A stretch of 64,000 nucleotides of DNA, from NCBI GenBank assembly GCA_029990205.1, contig JAPEKQ010000003.1, positions 159,321-223,320 on the forward strand, written 5' to 3'. This DNA comes from a bacterium (GTDB taxonomy: Bacteria > Joyebacterota > Joyebacteria > Joyebacterales > Joyebacteraceae). The stretch's first letter is position 1. Each line of letters starts with the position of its first letter. The notes under the pieces were generated by a model. That model worked only from the letters and a program-made list of their open reading frames with translations. It did not search any database and had not been told where the DNA came from. Positions 1-7,171 of this stretch are shown piece after piece. The position numbers were made by a program, and so were the translations under genes.

Positions 1-285
1 GCCGCCGGAGGGTCGCTCTTCACGAACGGCCGCGGGGGCGCGCTGTCGCAGCGTACCGTCCAGCGCATCGTACGGAAGAAGCTCGCGGAGGTCTCGGAGG
101 CACGGAAGCTGAGCCCGCACGTGCTCCGGCACACGTTCGCCACGCACATGCTCAACGCCGGGGCGGATCTCAGAGCCGTCCAGGAGCTCCTTGGACACGC
201 GAGTCTGTCGACGACCCAGATCTACACGCACGTGACCACCGAGCGACTCAAGCAGGTCTACGAGAAGGCACACCCGCGCGCGTAG
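1..285 (+). CDS. Tyrosine recombinase XerC/XerD family, C-terminal fragment
   Basis: The gene is cut by the left edge, so only the last 94 residues of the catalytic domain are visible. They contain the tyrosine recombinase signature: PHVLRH (catalytic His and Arg), [11 protein letters not shown] with the second His, and the nucleophile Tyr at visible residue 75. The family cuts and rejoins DNA through a 3'-phosphotyrosine, classically resolving chromosome dimers at dif. The C-terminus (AHPRA) closely resembles that of a second, complete recombinase at 15970-16893 (CHPRA). The two are therefore probably the XerC/XerD partners of one chromosome, though which is which cannot be decided here. A phage or integron integrase is less likely because the neighbours are all housekeeping genes. 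Confidence 0.9.
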   Translation, partial: AAGGSLFTNGRGGALSQRTVQRIVRKKLAEVSEARKLSPHVLRHTFATHMLNAGADLRAVQELLGHASLSTTQIYTHVTTERLKQVYEKAHPRA

Positions 286-398
286 CGGCGCACAACCAGG
301 ACGTTGTTGCGGGCGCGCGACCATATCGAGAGGAAGTACCACCCAACGACCGCATGAGACACCACTGACGGGCCATGCGAACAAGGACGGAGGCGCGA

Positions 399-1298
399 AT
401 GCAGGACTTCATCTCTATCGCCGACATCGACCGCGCGAAGATGGAGGAGCTGTTCCAGCTGGCGGCAGACCTCAAGAAGGACCGGAACGCCCGGCAGCCG
501 CTCGCCGGCAAGACCGTGGCGATGATCTTCCACAAGCCCTCGCTGCGAACCCGAGTCAGCTTCGAAGTGGGCATCCACGAACTCGGCGCGCACCCGATGT
601 ACGTCACGGACGCCGAGATCAAGATGGGGCAGCGGGAGTCGATCTACGACATCGGCAAGGTGCTCTCCCGATACGTCCACGGCATCATGATCAGAACGTT
701 CGCGCACTCCAACTGCACGGAGCTTGCCGACGCCGCGGACGTGCCCATCATCAACGGGCTGACCGATCTCAACCACCCGTGTCAGATCATGGGCGACATC
801 CTCACGTGCATCGAGCATGGCAAGGACCCGTCCGGCATGGTCGTCGCCTTCATCGGTGACGGCAACAACGTCGCCAACTCGTGGGTCAACGCCGCCGGCA
901 ACCTCGGGTTCGAGCTCAGGATCGGCGGACCGTCTGGCTACGAGCCGAACGCAGCGCTCCTCGAGGCGGCCCGCGCCAAGGGCGCCACGGTCAACATCAT
1001 CAACGACCCCTCCGAAGCCGTCGCCGGCGCCGACGTCGTGTACACCGACGTCTGGGCCAGCATGGGGCAGGAGGACGAGGCGAGCGAGCGCCGGAAGCTC
1101 TTCATGCCGTATCAGCTCAACACCGACCTCGTCTCGCGCGCGAAGCACGACGCGATCGTGCTTCATTGCCTCCCGGCTCACCGGGGTGACGAGATCACGG
1201 ACGACGTCATGGACGGACGGCACTCGGTCGTGTTCGATCAGGCGGAGAACCGCCTGCACGCTCAGAAGGCCGTCATGGTCGACCTGATGGGGGCTTAG
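399..1298 (+). CDS. argF: Ornithine carbamoyltransferase
   Basis: This 299-residue enzyme transfers the carbamoyl group from carbamoyl phosphate to ornithine, giving citrulline in arginine synthesis; it is cytosolic. The carbamoyl-phosphate loop SLRTR is at residues 48-52, HPCQ lies in the middle, and HCLPAHRG with the active-site Cys is near residue 257. Length fits the family. I chose the ATG at 399 because GGAGG sits five bases before it; an upstream in-frame ATG at 375 has no ribosome site and would add eight residues. No convincing promoter or ArgR-type operator was seen in the 113 bp upstream. A lipoprotein gene starts two bases after the stop. Other carbamoyltransferases are possible but HCLPAHRG favours the ornithine enzyme. 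Confidence 0.95.
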   Translation: MQDFISIADIDRAKMEELFQLAADLKKDRNARQPLAGKTVAMIFHKPSLRTRVSFEVGIHELGAHPMYVTDAEIKMGQRESIYDIGKVLSRYVHGIMIRTFAHSNCTELADAADVPIINGLTDLNHPCQIMGDILTCIEHGKDPSGMVVAFIGDGNNVANSWVNAAGNLGFELRIGGPSGYEPNAALLEAARAKGATVNIINDPSEAVAGADVVYTDVWASMGQEDEASERRKLFMPYQLNTDLVSRAKHDAIVLHCLPAHRGDEITDDVMDGRHSVVFDQAENRLHAQKAVMVDLMGA

Positions 1299-1300
1299 GG

Positions 1301-2164
1301 ATGCTCCGTTGTTCAGTCTTCCTCGCGCTGGGGGCGCTCATCGCGCTCTCCGGGTGCGCGAAGACCGGATCGCCACCGGGCGGACCGGTCGACGAGGACC
1401 CGCCGTGGGTCGTCTCAACGGACCCGGTGGACGGCGCGGTCGACGTGCCGGTCGATTCGGGCATGTTCGTGCTCTTCAGCGAAGAGATGGACAGGGCGTC
1501 CGTCGAGCGGGCGATCGACATCACTCCGGAGACGACGCTCAAGACCGCAGGGTGGCGTGGTCCGCGTCTTGAGATCCGAACGGCCGAAGACCTGTCCGAT
1601 TCGACGACGTACGTCGTCCGTCTCGGTGACGGCATCCGCGACTATCACAGCGTCGCTGCCGACACGGCGGTGATGTTCGCGTTCTCGACGGGCAGCGCCA
1701 TCGATGACTGCGCTGTCACGGGCACGGTCACCACGGACGGAGAACCAGCGGTCGGCGCAACGGTCTGGGCTTGTGCCGCCTCTCCGCAGCCGGACTCGCT
1801 CGGCGTCGTCAGCCGATGCGGAGCGTCCGCGATCACCGCCTCCGGCGGTTACTTCGCCATCGGGTATCTGAACCCGGTGCGCTCGCCCTACTCGCTCGTC
1901 GCTTTCCTCGATTCGGACGCCGACGGCGCCTATTCGCCGAGGGAGGAGGCGGGCACGATCGTGTTCGACGCCGCCACATTCGCGGCGCCGGGAGATACGG
2001 TGCGCGGACTCGACCTGGCACTCGAGCCGCCCGCGGACGCATCGGCACAGCCACGCGGAGAGCCGACGCTCGGCGGACCGACGGCCGGCGGCACCACGAC
2101 ACCTCAGTCCGGGGACGTCCCGGACCATCACCCGCCATCGGCGGAGCCGGAGGAGCAGGAGTGA
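1301..2164 (+). CDS. Lipoprotein with Ig-like (SbsA/Big_5-type) domain
   Basis: A 287-residue exported lipoprotein. Residues 1-18 form a signal peptide ending in the lipobox LSGC, so Cys19 should be lipidated. Residues about 34-130 read as an Ig-like domain of the SbsA N-terminal type (PVDGAVDVPVDSGMFVLFSEEMD, here split as PVDGAVDVP then VLFSEEMD), a fold common in surface proteins of Bacteroidota-like lineages. A second beta-rich region around 140-230 resembles a carboxypeptidase-regulatory-like fold. The last 45 residues are rich in Pro, Gly and Thr and probably disordered. Its job is unknown. It begins two bases after argF and its stop overlaps the dapF start, so it is co-transcribed with amino-acid genes although nothing ties it to them biochemically. 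Confidence 0.75.
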   Translation: MLRCSVFLALGALIALSGCAKTGSPPGGPVDEDPPWVVSTDPVDGAVDVPVDSGMFVLFSEEMDRASVERAIDITPETTLKTAGWRGPRLEIRTAEDLSDSTTYVVRLGDGIRDYHSVAADTAVMFAFSTGSAIDDCAVTGTVTTDGEPAVGATVWACAASPQPDSLGVVSRCGASAITASGGYFAIGYLNPVRSPYSLVAFLDSDADGAYSPREEAGTIVFDAATFAAPGDTVRGLDLALEPPADASAQPRGEPTLGGPTAGGTTTPQSGDVPDHHPPSAEPEEQE

Positions 2165-2979
2165 AGCTTGAATTCGCAAAGATGAGCGGCGCGGGGAACG
2201 ACTTCATCGTCGTCGATGACCGCAAGGGCTTTGTCGCCGAGGACGCCGGCGAGCTCGCGAAGCAGCTGTGCAGGCGCCGTGTCTCCGTCGGCGCGGACGG
2301 TCTCATCCTGGTCGTGCCGAGTACATCGCACGACTTCAGGATGCGCTATTTCAACGCGGACGGGAGCGAAGCGGACATGTGCGGCAACGGCGGGCGCTGC
2401 GTCGCGCGCTTCGCGCACGAGCGCGGCATCGCGGGGAAGACCATGCGCTTCCAGAGCCAGTCAGGCACACACAGCGCTGAGATCCTCGACGAGAATCACG
2501 TCAAGCTCATGATGACGGAGCCGAGGGCCATGCTCCTCGGGACCTCGCTTCACATGGGCGGAGAGGTCTACGAGGTTCACCGGATCAACACGGGCGTTCC
2601 TCATGCCATCATCGAGGTCGAGGACATCGAGAACTACCCGGTCGTTGAGACGGGACGCGCGGTGCGCGGACACAACAGCTACGCGCCCGAGGGGACGAAC
2701 GTCGACTTCGCCGCCGTGGAGGATGAACACAACGTCCGTCTCCGCACGTACGAACGCGGTGTCGAGGACGAGACGCTGGCGTGTGGAACGGGAGCGGTTG
2801 CCACCGCCATCACCCTGGCCTCGCTCGGTAAGGTCAAGCCTCCGGTCACCGTCAAGACCAGAGGCGGGGAGCCGCTCGAGATCGGGTTCTTCATGAGTGA
2901 CAACGGGTACTGCGACGTGTCGCTCTCCGGCGACGCGCGTGTCGTCTACTGGGCGGAGCTGGACCTGAGCGAGGAGTAG
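2161..2979 (+). CDS. dapF: Diaminopimelate epimerase
   Basis: A 272-residue, PLP-independent enzyme that interconverts LL- and meso-diaminopimelate, the penultimate step of lysine synthesis and the source of the peptidoglycan cross-linking residue. The opening KMSGAGNDF is diagnostic. The two catalytic cysteines are Cys74 (MCGNGGRC) and Cys208 (LACGTGA). The open frame runs far upstream, but the start is the GTG at 2161, which overlaps the preceding stop as GTGA and has GGAGGAGCAGGA before it. dapA follows 43 bases later and dapB lies at 9800, so three steps of the pathway are in this window. Confidence 0.96.
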   Translation: MKLEFAKMSGAGNDFIVVDDRKGFVAEDAGELAKQLCRRRVSVGADGLILVVPSTSHDFRMRYFNADGSEADMCGNGGRCVARFAHERGIAGKTMRFQSQSGTHSAEILDENHVKLMMTEPRAMLLGTSLHMGGEVYEVHRINTGVPHAIIEVEDIENYPVVETGRAVRGHNSYAPEGTNVDFAAVEDEHNVRLRTYERGVEDETLACGTGAVATAITLASLGKVKPPVTVKTRGGEPLEIGFFMSDNGYCDVSLSGDARVVYWAELDLSEE

Positions 2980-3022
2980 CCGCGTCTGCCGGGTGGAGTA
3001 GAACCTTCGTGAGGAGCAGCCG

Positions 3023-3922
3023 ATGGACAAGACCATGTTCCGAGGCTCGATCGTCGCCATCGTCACACCCATGCTCGACGGGAAGCTCGACGAGGACTCG
3101 CTCAGGCGACTCCTCAGGATGCACAAGGCCGCCGGGACGAACGCTGTCGTGCCGGCGGGATGCACCGGAGAAGCGGCTACCTTGACGGGCGAGGAGCGCC
3201 GCCGCCTCATTGAGATCTGTCTGGAGGAGGTCGGTGACGCCATGCCGGTCATCCCGGGCACCGGTTCGAACTCGACCGTCGAGACGATACGGCTCACCAC
3301 CGAAGCGAAGGCCGCGGGCGCTCACGGCGCTCTGATCATCACTCCGTACTACAACAAACCCACGCCGGAGGGGCAGTACCTTCACTACAGGGCCGTCGCC
3401 CATGCGGTCGACATTCCGATCATGCTCTACAACGTGCCGGGAAGGACCGGAACGAACATGCTTCCGTCCACGATCGCACGCCTTTCGAAGATCCCGAACA
3501 TCGTCGCGCTCAAGGAGGCCGCCGGGTCCGTCGATCAGGTCAGCGAGATCGTCGAGCTCTGCGATATCACGGTGCTGTCGGGAGACGACCCGCAGACGTT
3601 GCCGATGATGTCGGTGGGCGCGCAGGGCGTCGTGTCCGTTGCCGCGAACGTCGTCGCGGGAGCCGTCGCGGACATGATGCGGGCGTGGCCCGATGATCCC
3701 CGCCGCGCCGCGGAGCTCCATCACGTTCTTCGGCGCATCTCGAAGTCGCTCTTCATCGAGAGCAATCCCGGCCCCGTCAAGTTCGCCATGAAAGAGCTCG
3801 GACTCATCGCAAGTGATGAGCTCCGCGCGCCGCTCGTACCGCTGACCGACGAGAGCCGCGCACGAATGACCAAGCCGATCGCGCTCATGCGCGAGACACG
3901 CGAGAGATTCGGAGACGCCTGA
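3023..3922 (+). CDS. dapA: 4-hydroxy-tetrahydrodipicolinate synthase
   Basis: A 299-residue TIM-barrel aldolase that condenses pyruvate with aspartate semialdehyde, the first committed step toward diaminopimelate and lysine. The pyruvate/aldehyde binding loop reads AGCTGEA (most relatives have GTTGE), Tyr136 lies in LYNVPGR, and the Schiff-base lysine is Lys164 in VALKEAAG. AGGAG precedes the ATG. The position directly after dapF supports the DapA role over a related N-acetylneuraminate lyase or KDG aldolase of the same fold. The Cys in GCTGE is an uncommon but conservative change. Confidence 0.95.
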   Translation: MDKTMFRGSIVAIVTPMLDGKLDEDSLRRLLRMHKAAGTNAVVPAGCTGEAATLTGEERRRLIEICLEEVGDAMPVIPGTGSNSTVETIRLTTEAKAAGAHGALIITPYYNKPTPEGQYLHYRAVAHAVDIPIMLYNVPGRTGTNMLPSTIARLSKIPNIVALKEAAGSVDQVSEIVELCDITVLSGDDPQTLPMMSVGAQGVVSVAANVVAGAVADMMRAWPDDPRRAAELHHVLRRISKSLFIESNPGPVKFAMKELGLIASDELRAPLVPLTDESRARMTKPIALMRETRERFGDA

Positions 3923-3975
3923 CCGATCCGGACGAGACCGGCCGATGGGAAGAACGCGCCGAAAGGAGTCACGCA

Positions 3976-4161
3976 ATGCCTCACGTTGAGATATCCCTGT
4001 TCCCGGGGCGGGACGATGACACGAAGGAGAGCATCATCCGCGAGGTGAGCGACGCGGTCGCCCGCACGTCGGGCGCCCCGCTCGAAGCTGTTACGGTCGT
4101 CATCCGCGAAGTGCCGAAGACCCACTGGGCGCAGGGGGGAGTACCGTACTCGAAGAAGTAG
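3976..4161 (+). CDS. 4-oxalocrotonate tautomerase family protein
   Basis: A 61-residue protein of the small tautomerase superfamily. After removal of Met1 the N-terminus is Pro, the catalytic base of this family, within MPHVEISLF. The length and a beta-alpha-beta layout ending in a short tail fit 4-OT monomers, which assemble as hexamers and tautomerise enol/keto acids. GGAG lies upstream of the ATG. It sits 53 bases after dapA and is followed by two terminator-like hairpins, so it is likely the last gene of the argF-dapA transcript. The true substrate cannot be read from sequence, and no aromatic degradation genes are nearby. Confidence 0.85.
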   Translation: MPHVEISLFPGRDDDTKESIIREVSDAVARTSGAPLEAVTVVIREVPKTHWAQGGVPYSKK

Positions 4162-4198
4162 CGCGACGGAGCGAGGAGAAGCGCCGCAACCAACATCC

Positions 4199-4228
4199 TT
4201 GCCAGTTACAACAACTTAGGACTAGACA
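4199..4228 (+). promoter_or_regulatory. Weak candidate sigma-70 promoter before the kamA-like gene
   Basis: TTGCCA (4199-4204) and TAGACA (4223-4228) are separated by 18 bases. The -10 box resembles others in this window (TAGnnT/A). If used, transcription would start just at the first of two hairpins that precede the radical SAM gene. The match is marginal. Confidence 0.3.
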
Positions 4229-4231
4229 CTC

Positions 4232-4262
4232 AGGGCGCGGTCGCATATTGTGACCGTGCCCT
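4232..4262 (+). terminator. Hairpin, probable terminator after the tautomerase gene
   Basis: An 11 bp stem (AGGGCGCGGTC with GACCGTGCCCT, one G-U pair) closes a nine-base loop and is followed by TCTTGT. It lies 70 bases after the tautomerase stop codon. Confidence 0.6.
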
Positions 4263-4278
4263 CTTGTAGATGACGGCT

Positions 4279-4328
4279 ACCGCGAACGCTTTCCGGGAGA
4301 CCCCCGGAACGTGTCGCGGTTTATTTTT
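4279..4328 (+). terminator. Strong intrinsic terminator or attenuator upstream of kamA-like gene
   Basis: ACCGCGAACG...TTCCGGG pairs with CCCGGAA...CGTGTCGCGGT around an AGACC loop, giving an interrupted stem of about 17 bp, followed at once by TTTATTTTTG. This is the clearest U-tract terminator in the window. It ends 66 bases before the radical SAM gene, so it may attenuate that gene as well as stop readthrough from dapA. Confidence 0.85.
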
Positions 4329-4394
4329 GGGAAGACCGGTGGCTCTGACACCACGAGAAGACCCCGAGCATCCCCGAGCAACTCTGGAGGACAG

Positions 4395-5474
4395 ATGGAC
4401 CACCGTGAGCAATGGCAGCTCGACTACGAGCGACTCATCACGACACGTGCTGAGCTCGACCGGATTCTCAAGCTGACCGACGGGGAGAAGAAGGCGAGCG
4501 ATGCGCTTCGCTCAGCGTACCCGCTCAAGATCTCCCGGCACTATCTGGACCTGATCGACCCGGGCGACCCGGACGATCCGATCCGGAAGATCGTCGTGCC
4601 GTCGATGGCCGAGCTCTCGACCAGACCCGGCGAGAGCGACGACGACGTCCACGAGGACGAGGCGAAGTACCAGCCGGTCCCCGGCATCATCCACAGGTAC
4701 CCGGGCAAGCTGCTCTTCATCCCGGCGCTCGGCTGCCCGTCCCATTGTCGCTTCTGCTTCCGCAAGGGACGCAAGGTCAAGCACCTCAGCGAGGACGAGG
4801 GCAAGGCGGCGCTCGACTACATACGTGAGCACAAGGAGATCCGCGACGTCATCGTGACAGGCGGCGAGCCGCTCTACCTCGGCGACGACGAACTCGAGCA
4901 CTGGATCTCGTCGATCCACGCCATTGAACACGTGGAGATCATCCGGGTCACGAGCCGGGCGGCCATCTACGTTCCGTCGCGCATCACCGAGAAGCTCGTC
5001 GCGATGCTGCGCCAGTACCGACCGCTCTACATGACGTTCTCGTTCGTCCACCCGCGCGAGATCACACCGGACCTCGAGCGGGGCATCCGGATGATGGCTG
5101 ACGCCGGCATCGTCATGCTCCAGCAGGGACCGCTTCTCCGCGGCGTCAACGACGACCCGGGAGTCCTCAAGGAGCTCTACGAGAAGCTCGTCACGCTCCA
5201 GGTCCTGCCGTACTACGCCATCTGGGGTATCCATTCGCCCGGGGCCGAGCACTTCATCGTCGATGGCCAGACGGCGAGCGCCGTTGTCGGGGCGCTTGAG
5301 AATCAGACGTCCGGATTCTGCGTACCGCACCTGATCACGATCGCCCGCGGGGACAAGGTGAGAATGATGGGCTGGTCGCCGGAGCAGGCGGCGGCGCATC
5401 TGAAGAACCGTCCGCGTGAGGAGAGCAGTACTCCCTCGAGCATCGGTCTCATGCACGGTGCTCCCCACAAGTAG
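4395..5474 (+). CDS. KamA-family radical SAM protein (lysine 2,3-aminomutase-like)
   Basis: A 359-residue enzyme with the radical SAM cluster motif CPSHCRFC (Cys114, Cys118, Cys121), whose [4Fe-4S] cluster cleaves S-adenosylmethionine. GGEPLYLGDDEL is the usual SAM-binding GGxP region. The layout matches the lysine 2,3-aminomutase / EF-P lysine aminomutase (EpmB) group; relatives can also be glutamate 2,3-aminomutases. The exact substrate is uncertain: no EF-P or EpmA gene and no lysine fermentation genes are near. The start at 4395 has GGAGG four bases upstream; a longer frame from 4311 would begin inside a terminator hairpin and was rejected. It appears to be a single-gene unit bounded by hairpins. 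Confidence 0.85.
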   Translation: MDHREQWQLDYERLITTRAELDRILKLTDGEKKASDALRSAYPLKISRHYLDLIDPGDPDDPIRKIVVPSMAELSTRPGESDDDVHEDEAKYQPVPGIIHRYPGKLLFIPALGCPSHCRFCFRKGRKVKHLSEDEGKAALDYIREHKEIRDVIVTGGEPLYLGDDELEHWISSIHAIEHVEIIRVTSRAAIYVPSRITEKLVAMLRQYRPLYMTFSFVHPREITPDLERGIRMMADAGIVMLQQGPLLRGVNDDPGVLKELYEKLVTLQVLPYYAIWGIHSPGAEHFIVDGQTASAVVGALENQTSGFCVPHLITIARGDKVRMMGWSPEQAAAHLKNRPREESSTPSSIGLMHGAPHK

Positions 5475-5506
5475 CGGGTCCACCTTCGGCGAGATAGACC
5501 CCTACG

Positions 5507-5555
5507 CACGAACGGCGGCACGCGCCCGACCAGGCGCCATGGCCGCCGTTCCGTG
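5507..5555 (+). terminator. Long hairpin after kamA-like gene
   Basis: GAACGGCGGC pairs with GCCGCCGTTC (10 bp), extended outward by CAC/GTG and inward by GCGCC/GGCGC, then GTTTCC. It begins 33 bases after the stop codon and should end that transcript. Confidence 0.7.
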
Positions 5556-5566
5556 TTTCCACCCCA

Positions 5567-5583
5567 TGTTCACTGTCTGAACA
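5567..5583. promoter_or_regulatory. Palindrome TGTTCA-N5-TGAACA (distal)
   Basis: A perfect palindrome with six-base arms and spacer CTGTC. Its centre is about 196 bases before the start point predicted from the sigma-54 promoter at 5744-5760. A second copy lies 103 bases downstream. The layout suits an upstream activating site for an NtrC-type activator. The binding protein is unknown. Confidence 0.6.
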
Positions 5584-5669
5584 CCAAATCCCCGCTGACA
5601 CGAGATTCAGTTGCAGCTTGCCACTGTTGCAGGCTGCCTGGTGCGCTCTGCCATACGCTCCTCCTCGTT

Positions 5670-5686
5670 TGTTCACCCTCTGAACG
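5670..5686. promoter_or_regulatory. Palindrome TGTTCA-N5-TGAACG (proximal)
   Basis: The same palindrome as at 5567, with five perfect arm bases, an outer T/G mismatch and spacer CCCTC. Its centre is about 93 bases upstream of the predicted sigma-54 start point. The 103-base centre distance is close to ten helical turns, which would place both sites on one face of the DNA. Confidence 0.6.
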
Positions 5687-5743
5687 ATTTCGGCCCGATT
5701 CGCCCGTTCTCGTACGCCGGAAACCACGATTCCGGCGCTCCCG

Positions 5744-5760
5744 CTGGTACGGGACTTGCT
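5744..5760 (+). promoter_or_regulatory. Sigma-54 (-24/-12) promoter for the FIST-kinase operon
   Basis: The sequence CTGGTACGGGACTTGCT matches the sigma-54 consensus YTGGCACGrNNNTTGCW at every defined base except one (T for C after GG). GG and GC are at the required spacing. It predicts a start point near 5771 and a leader of about 144 bases before the FIST gene. No convincing sigma-70 promoter was found in this region. Sigma-54 and its activator must be encoded outside the window. Confidence 0.75.
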
Positions 5761-5914
5761 GAATTCAGGTGTGTCGGATGCGCATTCCGGGTGTTTGAGG
5801 CTTCTCGAATGCTCTCCACAGGGACCACTTCTACGGACTCAACGAGGGCGCGACCGGGGAATCCCGGCGCCGAACTCTGTACCGTCGGCCATGAGCGCCG
5901 GCAAGGAGGAGAAG

Positions 5915-7132
5915 ATGAGGACAGTGAAGTCGGGAGTCGGGTACTCCGACACGACAGACTCTGTTGCGGCTGGTCGTCAGGCCGCCGAGAAGGCGATGAC
6001 GTATGCTTCCGCCGCATCGAGTGATTTCACGATGGCGTTCTGCGGCGGCAACCACGACCCGTTCGCCTTCCTGCGCTCGGTCAGAGAGGTCGTCGGTGAC
6101 GGCACCCTGATCGGTGGCATGACCGTTGGCGTCATCACGAACGAGATGGCCGGGTACGGCGGCTATGAGGCCGGCGTCGCGGTGGTCTCCTCGAACAGCA
6201 TCAGCTTCGAACCGATCGCCGTCGGGCGTCTCGATGACGGCGAGATGAACGCGGGCGTCGAGTTCGGTCAGATGATGGCCGAGCAGAGCGACGAGCAGAC
6301 CAAGGGTGCGCTCTTCTTCTACGACTCGATCAAGAGCGAGGACCCGTTCGCGGTCAACCTCGGCAGCCAGCTGATCAAGGGCGTCGAGCGCGCGTTCGAC
6401 GGACCGCACGTTCCGATCCTGGGCGGCGGCGTCATGAAGGACTACCACTGGCGCGAGTCTCCTGTCTTCGCGGGCAGCGAGGCGCTAACGCAGCACGCCT
6501 CTGGCGTTCTGATCAAGGGCGACTGCAAGGTCCACCACGCGATCAGCCACGGCTGTGAGCCGGCCAGCGACTATCACACCATCACGAACATCGATGGCCC
6601 GGTCGTGCGTGAGCTCGATGGTCGACGTGCGCTCGATGTGATCGAGGAGATCATCGGTGCCGGCGCGGGCCAGGACTGGCAGCAGTATTCGCTTCTCGTA
6701 ACGCTTGGAGCCAACTACGGGACCGACCCGTACGGCGACTTCAACGAGAAGGAGTACCTCAACCGACTGATCGCCGGTGTCAACCCCGAGGACGGCTCGC
6801 TGATCCTGTTCGAGTCCGATTTCGGTCCCGGCGAGCAGATCCAGGTCATGCGCAGGAGCAACGAGCAGATGCTCAACTCCGCGAGGGACGTCTCGCAGGG
6901 CCTGATCCAGGAAGTCAAGAACGAGGATCCGTTCCTCGGTATCTACATCGACTGCGCCGGCAGGACCAGCGGGTTCTGCGGAGCGGGAGCCGAGGAAGGC
7001 GCCATCGTCCAGGAGACCATCGGCACGCAGATGCCGCTACTGGGCTTCTACTCGGGCGTCGAGATCGCACCGTTCATGGGTGGTTCGCGTGCTCTGGACT
7101 GGACGGGGGTACTGGTCGTCCTGTCCGAGTAG
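5915..7132 (+). CDS. FIST domain sensor protein
   Basis: A 405-residue cytosolic protein built of a FIST N-terminal domain (about residues 30-215) and a FIST C-terminal domain (about 230-390). Features include GGMTVGVITNEMAGYGG, the DSIKSEDPF and LGGGVMKDYH stretches, and a C-terminal GRTSGFCGAGAEEGAI ending in MPLLGFYSGVEIAP. FIST modules are thought to bind small ligands, perhaps amino acids, and accompany signalling proteins. No membrane segment or signal peptide is seen. The ATG at 5915 follows AAGGAGGA with four bases between; upstream in-frame ATGs lack a ribosome site. A hybrid histidine kinase starts 39 bases downstream without a terminator, so the two probably form one sensory unit. 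Confidence 0.88.
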   Translation: MRTVKSGVGYSDTTDSVAAGRQAAEKAMTYASAASSDFTMAFCGGNHDPFAFLRSVREVVGDGTLIGGMTVGVITNEMAGYGGYEAGVAVVSSNSISFEPIAVGRLDDGEMNAGVEFGQMMAEQSDEQTKGALFFYDSIKSEDPFAVNLGSQLIKGVERAFDGPHVPILGGGVMKDYHWRESPVFAGSEALTQHASGVLIKGDCKVHHAISHGCEPASDYHTITNIDGPVVRELDGRRALDVIEEIIGAGAGQDWQQYSLLVTLGANYGTDPYGDFNEKEYLNRLIAGVNPEDGSLILFESDFGPGEQIQVMRRSNEQMLNSARDVSQGLIQEVKNEDPFLGIYIDCAGRTSGFCGAGAEEGAIVQETIGTQMPLLGFYSGVEIAPFMGGSRALDWTGVLVVLSE

Positions 7133-7171
7133 CGATTCGCAGGCAGTCAGCATCACGGTGGGAGAAGCACA

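Noticed and set aside
286-398. An ArgR-type operator or promoter before argF
   Set aside because: TTG-containing and TAT-containing hexamers occur but not at workable spacing, and no paired ARG-box half-sites were found.
4311-4394. An upstream ATG extending the KamA-family protein by 28 residues
   Set aside because: The ATG lies inside a strong terminator hairpin, has no ribosome site, and the extra residues are not family-like. The ATG at 4395 has GGAGG.
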